64,000 nt of DNA from Thysanoteuthis rhombus. Taxonomy: Eukaryota > Mollusca > Cephalopoda > Oegopsida > Thysanoteuthidae. The notes beneath the pieces were generated by a model. It was not told the origin of the DNA and searched no databases. It worked only from the letters and a program-made list of their open reading frames with translations. The stretch lies in assembly GCA_963457665.1 (NCBI GenBank), contig OY735231.1, positions 33,281,869 through 33,345,868 of the forward strand. The letters are read 5' to 3'. A program made the position numbers and the translations under genes. Positions 11,575 to 22,601 of this stretch are shown in pieces. The stretch's first letter is position 1; every line of letters starts with the position of its first letter.

Positions 11575-12640
11575 CTTCGCAGTCTTTAGGTTACGATTCA
11601 GAACCTGTTATCTCTGAATTGTAGCAGCCAGACTTAGAGCTTGAAATCAGCCCCATCTTTCCCTTCTTTTTTTTCGGTAATTCACAAGTATTTTATTATG
11701 GCTGTTATTACTTAATACCTATTTATATAAAAAGCAAAACAAATATATATCATATTTATTAATGAAAACTTACATCACTTAAATCATGGATTCATTTTGC
11801 GCCGATTTCGTTTACGCCGTCTCCTCAGGGAAATCGGGCTATCCTTTAGTTTTGTGATGATGAAAACCATCTTGTCCCGAGAAGGACAGCAATGACAGGT
11901 TTATGGTTGCTGTCACCCCTGGGTACTAATGATGCCACCCCCAATCCCAATTCCTTTTCAGAACTTGCTCTCTTCCCAGGATATCTAGAGTTTTTGGTGA
12001 TCTTTAGTACAAATATATACATCATTCATTATGATTCTTCCATTTCATTCAATGTGATAGCATAGGCCTCCATTTTCTAATAAATCTATTTATCTTCAGT
12101 TTTCAATTTTTCAGTTCTGACTGTGAAATATACTGACAAGATAAGTACCACGAAAATGTTTTTATTCAAAATCTAACCACTCATTCCGTAAACTATAATC
12201 TATCCTTCTACAAATTAATTAGTAATAGTTGAGATCCCTTAGAAATGTAATACGGACAGTCGTGAATATATTCAAAAATGTACAAAAAAACAAAACAAAA
12301 CAAAACGGGAATATCACATTCAAAGATCCGTTCCGAAATTCAGTTAACTTTTTCCGACACCATTGCATTGTCTTCCAAAAAAATGTCATTGAAATTCATT
12401 AGAAAATTTTGGAGATATCATGAGGACTGATAGATGTTTCGTTAAAAAAAAAAAAAAAACTTCAAAGAAACTATATAAATATTTTTTAGGCAGTTCTCTT
12501 GGTGTCACCCCCATCCGATAGTATCATCCCCCCATCGCCCAACGGTGTCACCCTGGGCGGGCTGCATCTTCGTGCACGACAGTCTTCTGAGCACAATTTA
12601 TGCATCTGAGAAAACCCGAAGAAGATGCAGGCTCAAACGT
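11575..12640. other. Intergenic, nothing recognised
   Basis: No exon or element end was recognised. Near 12606-12650 the phrase 'gaaaacccgaagaagatgcaggctcaaacgtttgag' resembles the 'ctgaagatgg...cgaaacg' phrases common at Penelope-like element ends, but it is too short to call. Confidence 0.45.
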
Positions 12641-12699
12641 TTGAGGTAGAAACAACAACGATGAAGAACAATTCGCGAAATAACAAATGTTTTATTCAA

Positions 12700-12990
12700 T
12701 GACTGTCCCACCACAGCAATATATGACACAAGGTCGTGTTTAATGTGGGGAAGATTAGACATACTCTTTTAAAAATTGGCTCCAGCCGATGCAGCTACGG
12801 TTGAAAAGCGCATCGTAATGGCTAGACAACCTCCGCCACGAAAGTGTCCACCAGGGGGACCTGCTCCTTTAAGTGCAATGGAGCAGTGCTGCCCCGGGGT
12901 AACAGATGCCCTGCATTTGAGCCGAGTGATAATTGAACAGACCTGGAGTACCAGAATAAACCGGAAACCAGAGTATGCAGAGAAATAACA
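12700..12990 (-). mobile_element. snRNA-derived repeat, copy 4 (U1-like segment)
   Basis: On the - strand, 12905-12847 reads CCCCGGGGCAGCACTGCTCCATTGCACTT followed by 'aaaggagcaggtccccctgg'. This lines up with U1 snRNA CCCAGGGCGAGGCUUAUCCAUUGCACU...GUGCUGACCCCUGCG, spanning stem-loops II and III. Further on, 12754-12720 carries 'acgaccttgtgtcatatattgctgtggtggga', the same tail as the cluster at 9.4-10.5 kb. It is thus a separate member of the family, 2.2 kb away, in the same orientation. Confidence 0.5.
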
Positions 12991-13448
12991 AATGTTGGAT
13001 AAAATGGAATCTTTTTTGCCCGCACACAAAAGGAAAATTTATCGCTGCAAACCTGTTTCCTGCTTGGAGAGGGGGTATTAGTCCAAAATAGTTTTCAAGT
13101 GTCTCTATTTATAGATGATGTAGATATTTTAGGGTGCCTTGTATTTGGTCTCGCTATTATCTGGACTTTCGATTTTAATAGTTGCTATCATTAAAGATTC
13201 TTTCCAAAGAAGTGACAAATCAGTGTGTATTAAGACCTGTTTCTCCAGCGTTGAGGTTAGTGAGATGGTCTTACAAGCCATTGATTCATCTAATCTGGAA
13301 ATCTTTCAGACCGTGTTGAATTTAAACTTGGTGAGGCCCTAGGACATGTAAAGCTTAGAGGTCCACCGTTGAAAAATTGAATCCAGGTGAAAGGGTATCA
13401 AGACAAGAGAATAACAGTGTAGTACGGATTACTGCAAAGTACAATTGT

Positions 13449-13666
13449 GTTCGGTCAAAAAGCATCAGTCAAATCGACAACATTTTTTAGATCTTTTTAT
13501 TTCAATTGAATTTTCTCTAATTGAGTAATTCAATTTATTGATCTTTGTGTAGATTTGAACGAATAAAAGTTTTATTGCAATCTTATTTGATTACTTGGTT
13601 AGCACTATTCAGTTAGAATATTCATTCAACAGTGTTGTCTTTTTGATCGATGCCTTTTGACCGAAC
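13449..13666. mobile_element. MITE candidate with ~35-bp terminal inverted repeats
   Basis: The left end is GTTCGGTCAAAAAGCATCAGTCAAATCGACAACA. The right end (13632-13666, reversed) is GTTCGGTCAAAAGGCATCGATCAAAAAGACAACAC, about 80% identical. The 150-bp interior is AT-rich and non-coding. A third, weaker copy of the same end lies in the same orientation as the right end at about 13691-13752. No target duplication was resolved. Confidence 0.5.
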
Positions 13667-14289
13667 GCGATAGTAACTTGTCTCAATATCTAGTTCAACA
13701 ATGTTGTTCTCTTGACAGATGGCTTTTGGCTTAACGACTTTTGACCGATCACCACACCACACAGGAATGTCTCACAAAACTGGAGAACTTGTTTTAATTT
13801 TTTGATGTCTCGCGGATCGTGAAGCCCCAAATTGTATCTTTTAATTAAATCTGATGCTGCTTTTAGAGCTTGCAAAGAAGAACAGGATTCCAGGAGAATG
13901 TGGTTCTGGGGTAACGCCTAAATAAACAAGGATGTTAATGTTATTTTAGATAGATCTCAACATTTCAGGTTTTTCTTAAAGGAAGAAAATACGTTTTCTG
14001 ATCAAGTACAGATGAAAATTTAATAAAAATCCGGTTTTCCTTGAAAGAAAACAAGAAAAACAACAGATTCTGTGCAAAAACTGTGACGTTGTACTCATAT
14101 TCTGACAGCATTTGTCTACATCTTTTCCTTTTATAAAACTATTTGTTTCCAATTGAGTTTTCAAACTAATCCCCCGTTTAAAAGCCCCCAAAATTGAAAA
14201 AAATACCAAAATAATGATCGAATCAAAAATGAAAAATATCGTCCAAAATGCAACATTATTCATTGGTAAAGGAAAAAGAATAAGTATTA

Positions 14290-14449
14290 AAAAAGCGGCT
14301 ACTTATCAGTTGTAGGTTCGATTCCCGCAGCAGCACAATCTCGCTAATCGTTACGCTATTTACGCTATCTAGGCCAAATGATACATTTTCTGTGTATTAA
14401 CGGAAAGTCATTTCAAAGAGAGTTTCAAATTAATATAATGTATTTATAA

Positions 14450-14460
<11 letters not shown>
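14290..14460 (+). mobile_element. 5'-truncated tRNA-derived SINE
   Basis: The perfect B-box-like GGTTCGATTCCCGC begins at about 14311. The downstream body 'ggaaagtcatttcaaagagagtttcaaattaatataatgtatttataatcaca' matches the SINE at 32639-32850 ('ggaagatcatttcaaataagtttctatataatgtaatacaatttataatcata'). The A box is missing. It is followed by (CA)n and (TA)n. Confidence 0.5.

Positions 14461-14523
<63 letters not shown>
14451..14523. repeat. (CA)n then (TA)n microsatellite
   Basis: About 15 CA units followed by about 21 TA units, at the end of the SINE. Confidence 0.95.
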
Positions 14524-14531
<8 letters not shown>

Positions 14532-17342
14532 ATTGCATATATCATTTATAAACATTATATAGTCTGCTTTCTTTCTTTCTCTCTATCTTCCCTTCTTGTA
14601 CTTCCCATTTTCATCTCGAGAATTGATATCGTATCTTTCTATCTTCACCAACGGTGTTATGAACCGATTTAAAAAAAAAGAATAAAAAAAAGCTTCCTAT
14701 CTCTCTTTAACCATTCTCTCTTCAGGTCATCTTATTCCTTTCAAACGCCGTTTACTGATTCGAGAATTGGTCTTAAAATGTAATTTTCTCCGTTCTAAAA
14801 ACTGTCGACTTCCATTGCAGCTAAAAACTGATTCGTCAGGGAAATATGCCCAGCTGTTCTTTAACGTTTGCAGCTCACTGGGGCGCTACATTAGCATTTT
14901 TCTACGTATTGGAATCAAAACGATTCGTAAATTTCGCACTGTCAAAATTTCTCTGTCTGCCTACACGACATCTCCAAAAATTCTCAGAGAATTTCAATAA
15001 TATTTTGTGGTAGGAAGTAGACTACGAAAGGTCCCAGGAAATTTTGAAGCAGATTCATGCACAATTATCTCCTCAACGTTCTAGCAAACTGTCAACGACC
15101 ATTTTGTCGAGGGTGGGGCAATAGGCTACGAAAGGAGTTATGAAATTACGACTAGAAGTAAATGAATTCACAAAAATAATTCCACTCGAAAAATAATTTT
15201 AATTTCTGTATTTCAATAAATCATTTTAATACTATAGTTCGTTTTTACTGGTCCATCTTACGCTATGATGAGCTTAGTTGTCGTTCGCTGGATTGTCCTA
15301 GCGTTAAGCGGTCGTTCGCGGAGAAGTCGGCGTTGAGTAGACATATACGGAGAAGTCGATGAACCGTAACATCCGTGGAATTTTCACGCATAGGCATACG
15401 AGCAGGAGGGCGGGGGGAAGAGGGTCGAATTTCGCTCACCCCATCCTTAACCCAAGAGTTGCAATATGCCTATGTGTCCACGGGTCCTGCTCGTGGAATT
15501 CCAATTCGAACAATTAAACCTTACGGGGGTTGATAGTTATTTTCATCCATTCATACCAAATAGCTGAAGTTTTTTTCCCGCAAATAGAGAGGGGGGAAGA
15601 GAGGGGGACATAGCTTAGGTTTTAATGTATTTTTTTATTTCATTAATTTCTAAATATTACGAAGACTAAAGCAAAGATGATATAATACTATGCAGTTGTA
15701 GACCATCATCGTACACTGGTTCGCTCTCTGTGTTAACGGGAGGGAAACTATTCCAACATCCTAAGCTAACCGGCCACTGGGGCAATTTTGAAACTAAGTG
15801 TCGAAATATGTCAGTTTAAAAAAATAAAAATGTTACCAATGCTTGTCAAAACGATATCAAATTAGTTACTCTACAAAAATTTTTAATTAGCTGATGCAGT
15901 TAAAAATGAAGATTTAATGATCGCTACAATAATTGTATCACAGAATTAACGTCAAAGTCCAATGAATCCTAACGTTTAGTTTTTTAGTATTGCAAGAGAG
16001 TTGGGTTAGAAACTTGAAGTTACCACATTATTCTCCGAGAAAAAACAAAAAAAAACAAAAAAAAAAAACGGGAAAATGGCACTGTGTTTTGGTATCAATT
16101 GAAAAATTAAAAACATTAATTAAAGCATTAGTCTTTTCTTTTGCCCAGAGAAAGGGGAAATCTAAAAACTATCAACACATAAGTCAGACCAAAATGTAAA
16201 CAAAAACAAATGAACACAACCACTTGTGCGCCTGTTATTGTTTTTTGGTTTCTTTTATGACAATAAAATAAGCATTTTAAATGAATCGTATTAAAGTTCA
16301 AATGAACCAACAATTAAACCAAATTAATAACTAACTTTTTTTCCATAAGAATTGTTATAAATTCAATAAGTTTCAGACTGTAGAAAATTAAGAGAAAAAA
16401 AAAAACGATTTACCAAGAAGAAAGACTGTGTTTAACGCAAATCGGTTTTCGGGAAAAAAATAAGTAGATTTTCTGTTAAGTAAAATGAAAGCAAAGCCTA
16501 CCTTTTCCTTGTGGGTCCGAAAAAATACAATCCAATTAGAATAGCAAGTATGGGAGAAAATAAAAATAAAACGCATTGAAAGTCACAATCGGCCCAAAAC
16601 GATCCTACATACGAGAATGACATGTTTCGCCTGATGCGGTCTCTGAAAGAAAAAATAATTATCACCAGGAAAATAAGTAACTGAATAACACCGTTGACCA
16701 ATCGGTCTAACTTTGACACTTAACTACACAACGTGCAAAAACACTTTCTGTAATGCTGGAATTATTCTGTAATTTTTCTTCCTCCAGAAATTTCGTTGGC
16801 GGAAAAAGGGGTCGAGAAGTACAGACAATAGTGGTGGTGGCGGGGTTGAATCTTATGAGACTTTTAAAAAGTTATTTTTGTAGTAAGATGTACCCTGATC
16901 CATATGAAAAGTGTGGTTTTCCTATTTTTACATTACACTAACGTTTTTGTTAGTCCTGATATTGAGATGACACTTTTTGTATTTATTGAATCATTCGGAT
17001 GAAATACTTACATTTATGTTGACTTGAATTAAAGAAAAATAGAACTGGTGGCCGGAAAGGTTTCTCATCAGTGTTTCTTGTGCAGAATCGTTTTTATAAA
17101 CTGTAGGTAACCAGATAACTCAAAAAAATATTTTCGCGCTTGTTTGACGGCCAAAAAGGGCTAAATGAATGAAAATAGATCCCCCCCAAACACTAAAAAA
17201 GGCCAAAGCACACCCCAAAGATGCTAAAGTTGGCCATAATTTTAGCGATTTTCTCACTCAAAAACTAGAAAAGCGTTACATTGGCAACACTAGTAACCAG
17301 TGAATCAAATACAACTTTGTGTCTATTTGTATGTGTATTTGC

Positions 17343-17371
17343 ATGTGTGTGTGTATGTGTGTGTGTGTGTC

Positions 17372-17406
<35 letters not shown>

Positions 17407-17417
17407 AAGAGAGAGAG
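17343..17417. repeat. (TG)n/(GA)n microsatellite
   Basis: TG repeats with single changes run into GA repeats. Confidence 0.9.
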
Positions 17418-17521
17418 ATAGGCATTGGTAGAGGAGGGTCAGAGGTGACAGCAACATTTTCTCTTGCCTATAATGTCAGTTAATTAATAGTTATGCCCCT
17501 CCCCCGAAGATATTACACAAT

Positions 17522-17536
17522 TGTGTGTGTGTGTGT

Positions 17537-17621
<85 letters not shown>
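17522..17621. repeat. (TG)n microsatellite
   Basis: About 50 TG units with one interruption. The poly-Cys/Val open frames here are artefacts of this tract. Confidence 0.95.
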
Positions 17622-17622
<1 letters not shown>

Positions 17623-19304
17623 TTATTTTTTCTGTTTTTTATTGTTTTTTTGTTCTACTGTTTCTTCTGGTAAAATAGGTAGCTACAGACATAGTTTCAT
17701 CTCTTCCGTTAAAACCTTAATGTAAGCAACTGATGTATTGAAGTAGATTAGATTCAACTCAAGTCCTCAGTTGGTCATCACTACTGCTGACTGGCTGTCC
17801 TTTACAAAGTGCATCTTCAAGTAACTTATTTCCTTTTTTCTGAGCAGTACCAGGTCAAAGCAACTGGAGGCCCTGGGCTAAGACAGGACTTGTCAAAGTT
17901 GGGATCAAGACCCATGCAATGGTTGTGGAGAGATTATTGGAATAGAAATATTAAAAAATCTTTTTTTAAAGATTAATTACGTAACATCGAAATGTATCAG
18001 TAGTTAGGTTTTGAGCCTGCTCAATATTTTTATTTAGCTATTTCCCTGATTTTTAATTGTAATTTTTTTTTTCTGGCAGAAGATTATGAAGCTCTGGGCT
18101 GCAGCCTGCTCAGCCCATAGGTAGATCAGGCTCGGCTTCTGAGTTTTTGTGCAGTATGGTCACTAACATTACCGTCACCAAAAATGCTGTAAATGATTTT
18201 CAGGTTGTTCAGGCTGATTTTATTCCTGATTTCCATTTAAATTCAGACAGTATTCAAACTCTCACAATTAACTTTGGGATCAGGATATTGATTTTGCCCG
18301 TTGCTACTGTAGGCAGACTCTTTTGAAGATAGTCTGGTAGTAAATGAAGTGTCTTGATTTCATGTTGCTGAAAATACTTACGGACTGTTACCATTCAAAA
18401 ATTTCATCCTTTTTAAAGCTGATAAAAAAAAAACAGAACATCAAAAATTGTCTTCTGTCACTTTTATGAATCGTCGAATATTAAACTAAAGACTGAAGAT
18501 CATCTCTTGTGTCAGTTGAGTGAAGTTTACTGACATGAACTCCTCTTACAATAAAACTTGTGGTTTTATGTGGATCTGCACAAAGCCATTTTTTAAGGTG
18601 AAGTAGATCTGGTAGGTGACTAAATAGAAATCATTGTTTGACCAATGTCTTTTGGTAGCATGCTATGTTGGGGGTGATCAATTAAAACATTGGGAAAAGG
18701 GCTGAGCAATGAATCAATTGCTTCTTTGGGTTGAGATCACTGAAAAAGTCTGAATTAAAAAAAACATGAACACTGCTGGATATATAGGGGTTAATTTAGA
18801 ATAAACTTACATTGTAAATTGAACCCCCACAGTAAAAATCAATGGGGGGGGGGCAAAAATTGAAAACATGTTTTTTCTTAACATAATAAGGAGTAAATGT
18901 TGAAATTTTTAGCTCTATTGGTGTAGCCTGTATGCGTAACACATACACAGCCAGCCAGCCAGCCAGAATCAATCAAAGACAGAAGAAACTTTTATTGGAC
19001 AATGTTGACAGATTTGGTTGACAGTTTCTTTAATTAAAAGTTTAATAATACTGCTATTGGGTTTTCAAAAACAAATTCCTCCGTGTATAATCAAAAATGA
19101 ATGTTATCCTTAACTAGCTTCCATTTTGGGTTCAATTCACATAATCTGCTAAACTATGCTAAACTGAATATCAAGTATATTCTGCTTCAGTATTTACAGT
19201 GTATATCCAGCTTAGTTTGACACAAGGCCACAGTAGTAGGACACTCATTGAGGATCAGTAGAGATGGTCAGCATCTCAAGCTTGTTAACCATTTCTACAC
19301 TGAA

Positions 19305-19661
19305 TGTGAAACTAGGGATTTCATAAAATAACTGAAATGTTCAGGGATTTCATAAAATAACTGAAATGTTCAGGGATTTCATAAAATAACTGAAATGTCC
19401 AGGGATTTCATAAAATAACTGAAATGTTCAGGGATTTCATAAAATAACTGAAATGTTCAGGGATTTCATAAGATAACTGAAATGTTCAGGGATTTCATAA
19501 GATAACTGAAATGTTCAGGGATTTCATAAGATAACTGAAATGTTCAGGGATTTCACAAAATAACTGAAATGTTCAGGGATTTCATAAAATAACTGAAATG
19601 TTCAGGGATTTCATAAAATAACTGGAATATTCAGGGATTTCACAAAATCACTAGTTTCACA
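19305..19661. repeat. 29-bp minisatellite flanked by 17-bp inverted repeats
   Basis: The unit 'agggatttcataaaataactgaaatgttc' (29 bp) repeats about 11-12 times with few substitutions (ataaaata/ataagata, gttc/gtcc). The array starts with TGTGAAACTAGGGATTT (19305-19321) and ends with AAATCACTAGTTTCACA (19645-19661), the reverse complement apart from one base. The array thus sits inside terminal inverted repeats, as in MITEs carrying internal tandem repeats. It is not a CRISPR: there are no spacers. Confidence 0.85.
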
Positions 19662-19669
19662 ATATTACT

Positions 19670-21190
19670 GAAGCACATACATATCACTTTTATCACTCAA
19701 GTCACTATGCTTCTCCAGTCCTTATTTACCACATTCCCAAATGACACATCATAATTTATTGATTTCTAACAATTAGAGATGTCACCATATTTCCAAATTT
19801 TCTAGTTTTCTTTCTCTTGCTAGAATTAAAATGCAGAGAAGTTCTGAACAGGCAGAAATTCTAAGAAAATAGAAACGATAAAAAAAAAACAGAACTACCA
19901 AAAATAGGGAAGTAATTTGAAAAAGATATGTATGCATTAAGGAGACTAGGAATCATATTGCCTTGAGTAGAGCCACCACTTAACACTGGTGAGACCAATC
20001 AGGATGACAATTATTGTAGCTCATGGTAAATAGTAAACCCTCGATTTAACTGATTAATAAGGGCAGGAAGAGTTGCCTGCTAATGCCGACTGTTCATTTT
20101 ATTGGAATGTAACCTAGGAGGCCATTTTGTACCATTTTTGTTTTTAATGTGAACAAAAAAAAACGGAAAAAAAACTTTAGTACAATGGGTACTGTATAAA
20201 ATAAAATGATAATAAAGACTATTTAATTACTGGTTTTCAACTCTTTTTCAGAGTGACCCCAAATCTCAACTTGAATCTATCCCAGACAGTCAGAAACCAA
20301 TATTCTTATAAATAAAATTCATTTTAGACGTAACTAATAAAAAATGTCGATTATTATTTTAAAAAAAGTCAAAGATATTTAAGAATAATTGATCAATGAC
20401 TAATACTCTGAAGTAGAATAGAATATTCATGAAAAGGGTCCCAGATTCCTTAAGTCAAGTGTTTACTGTATTGATGGCTCACTATCAACCCATTGGTATA
20501 ATGATACTTTGATTATAGCCCGATTACGAGCAAAATGGTAAATTACGCAATATGATATGAGCCTTCTGGATTGGAATAAACGCCCACGCGCGTGTGTACG
20601 TGTGTAGAATTGTCTGGGAAGTGTTGCAAGGGAGATAACTCAAATGAATATTTATTTTATGAGCGAGTTTGGGTACCTTATGTAGTTATTAGCACGCTAG
20701 TTTTGTAGACCATTAAAAGTGCATTTAATCCTCATGGGTCAGCCGATATAACTTTTTTCCAAACTAACGTAAGCTTAATGAATAACAACAATTTCATCAA
20801 TTTTGTTTTCTGTACTGAAAGTTCAATAGAAGAGTCAAGATTCATTTTTGTACTGCCCAGAACATCTTCATTAGTTTATTAGAAGAGAAGTTTTAATTTG
20901 TTTGTTTGTACAATTACGGTCATAACGATCTCCTCCTTAATTTAATTCTACTTTTCCTGTTGTTCCTTCTTTTTGTTCTGATTTTGTACTATTGGTTTAG
21001 TGCAAAAATAATTACGTTTTTGTTAGTTTCAACTTTGATGAACTATGTTCACGAAATATACCATTTTGATAGGGCGATTTCTGCTCTATAGATTCCAGCT
21101 GAATTTTTTCTCTTCTCTATTCATTCTGATTTATTTGAGGCTGTCAAATTAAAGAAATGAAAAAAAAAAACAAACAAACAAATTCGAGCA
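19670..21190. other. Intergenic, nothing recognised
   Basis: No exon or coding remnant was seen. A GGGAGATAACTC motif, a short sequence recurring in this window, lies at 20630-20641. Confidence 0.45.
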
Positions 21191-21196
21191 ATTTTA

Positions 21197-21790
21197 TTAT
21201 ACGAGTTTAAAACGGGCCGTGAAGCAGTGGAAACTGCTCGTAATGTCAACCAAATATTTGGTCAAGGGAGCATCAACAAATGTACAGCTCAACATTGGTT
21301 TGCAAAATTTCGAAATGGAGACAAGAGTTTCGGAGCCGTGGACGTCCTTCTGCGATTTGCGACATCCGATTGAGGGGTATTATTGAGGGAACCCACAGAG
21401 AGCAACTTGAGAGGTTATAGAGGAACTAAACATTGACCATTTAACAGTTTGTCAACATTTGTACCAAATTTGGAAAGCAAAAATATTTGACTTGTCGCGT
21501 GAATGACTTTGAAAGAAAAGTAAAGAAAGGCTTGCATGTTGCATGAATGACTCCTGAAATTGAACAAATTAGATTATGAAACTCTACTTAACCCAGCTTA
21601 CTCCCCAGACTTTCCAGCAACCGACTTGTAATTTTTCCACTATTTTGATCACTTCCTGCAAGGGAAGGTCTTCAACAACCTATCGACAGCTCAAAACGCC
21701 TACAGAGATTTCATTGGTTGCAGGACCCTAGAATTCTATGCTGCCAGAACAAATTGACTTATTTCTAATGGGCAAAATGTGTAGATTCTG
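21197..21790 (+). pseudogene. Decayed, internally deleted mariner transposase
   Basis: From about 21205 the + strand encodes FKTGREAVETARNVNQIFGQ followed by GSINKCTAQHWFAKFRNGD, the N-terminal helix-turn-helix DNA-binding region of mariner transposases (SETMAR/Hsmar1-like 'RGHKAAETTRNINNAFGPGT...W F.KF..GD'). After a frameshift it reads RGRPSAICDIRLRGIIEG. From about 21573 a C-terminal piece gives NYETLLNPAYSPDFPATD, containing the YSPDF.P.D motif with the third catalytic Asp, then FLQGKVFNNLSTAQNAYRDF. The middle with the first two catalytic Asp residues is missing, and stops occur throughout. It lies just upstream of the NR2C2AP gene in the same orientation and is inactive. Confidence 0.8.
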
Positions 21791-22179
21791 GAAGTTCTTA
21801 TTTAGATTATTAATTTTTTTTAAATTTTAGTCTGAGATCTATTGTTTAAAATTTGAAGGATAAAGACCACAATCATTTTGACTATTTTCAGTGACATTTG
21901 ATTATTTTCAACGAATTCATTTACTTGTAAAGCATTTTGGCTACAATCCATATTGAGTGTGAACTGTCAGTATGAGACAACCATTTTAGTAATGCATAAC
22001 AAACTGTTCCAAATTTAGACATCATTTCAGAGGATCGTTCGTTTAATCTGATGAATTTACTTTTTCTGTTCATTTTATTTCATTTTTCGTATATCATGAC
22101 TGAATTTCGTAATAATATTAATCGTATTGTGTGTCAGTGTGTATGTGTATGTGTCTGTGTTCATGATCGTGTTCGTTTA

Positions 22180-22266
22180 TCGCGACGCCCATGATAGAGA
22201 AGTGTGGCAAATCCTGGGGAAGGTCTATGTCCAACGACGGACGTGAAAAGACTGATGATGATACAC
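22180..22266 (+). mobile_element. 3' end of an RTE-type LINE (5'-truncated)
   Basis: The 82-base stretch beginning 'gacgcccatgatagagaagtgtggcaaatcctgggg' and ending 'aaaagactgatgatgata' is almost identical to 37241-37322, the 3' end of the RTE-like LINE there. It is a short, severely 5'-truncated insertion, as is usual for LINEs, with the (GAT)n-type tail. It lies about 300 bases before the NR2C2AP start codon. Confidence 0.75.
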
Positions 22267-22566
22267 AGGCAGAAGCGTCTGTTAACAGGAATGATTGATG
22301 ATACAAGGGAAATAACTCTGAAAAAGTAATTGTAAAGTTGCTCCCCTTGAATGTCGTCTATCTTTCCCGCTTTTTATTCTACGTACTTGAACTAGTTTTT
22401 TCAAAAATATTTACATGGGCTTAGAAAACTATATCATGTAGCCCTATGAATGATACATAATAACTTATTACAGGGGCTAATGAAAAAATGGATAATTCTA
22501 CAATTTACATATTCAAGATAATTTTACGACTGTCAATACTAAATTACGGCATCCATTCATTCCAAC

Positions 22567-22601
22567 ATGACATCTCTGTTGCAGGAAGGAACACGTGTTC
22601 G
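22567..22601 (+). CDS. NR2C2AP: NR2C2AP exon 1 (coding part)
   Basis: ATG to CG, 35 coding bases giving MTSLLQEGTRV plus two bases of an Arg codon. The donor is CG|GTAAGA. Joining to exon 2 completes CGT (Arg) and yields RVSSVLN, identical to the human block, which supports both the junction and the start. Confidence 0.85.

Larger units (their letters stand above)
13980..14640. repeat. Dispersed repeat copy A, with nested SINE
   Basis: Blocks shared with 34800-35130: 'ataaaactatttgtttccaattgakttttca', 'cgtccaaaatgcaa' and, after a (TA)n tract, 'tatagtctgctttctttctttct'. Between the second and third blocks this copy carries extra DNA with a tRNA-like B box at 14309 ('ggttcgattcccgc') and a tail shared with the SINE at 32639. 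The SINE therefore appears to have landed inside the older repeat. Confidence 0.5.
14650..19300. other. Intergenic, no gene recognised
   Basis: Low-complexity and unique-looking AT-rich DNA. Contents noted: an imperfect inverted repeat of about 13 bases ('acgcataggcata' near 15394 against 'tatgcctatgtgt' near 15464), a (TG)n/(GA)n tract at 17343-17417, a long (TG)n at 17522-17621, a (CCAG)n at 18950-18964, and one unit related to the 7.6-8.3 kb satellite near 18900. Open frames here are either (TG)n translations or lack family resemblance. Confidence 0.5.

Noticed and set aside
17493-17725. Cys-Val repeat open frames
   Set aside because: They arise from the (TG)n microsatellite.
19305-19661. 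Possible CRISPR-like array
   Set aside because: Direct repeats follow each other without spacers and the context is an animal genome. It is a minisatellite.
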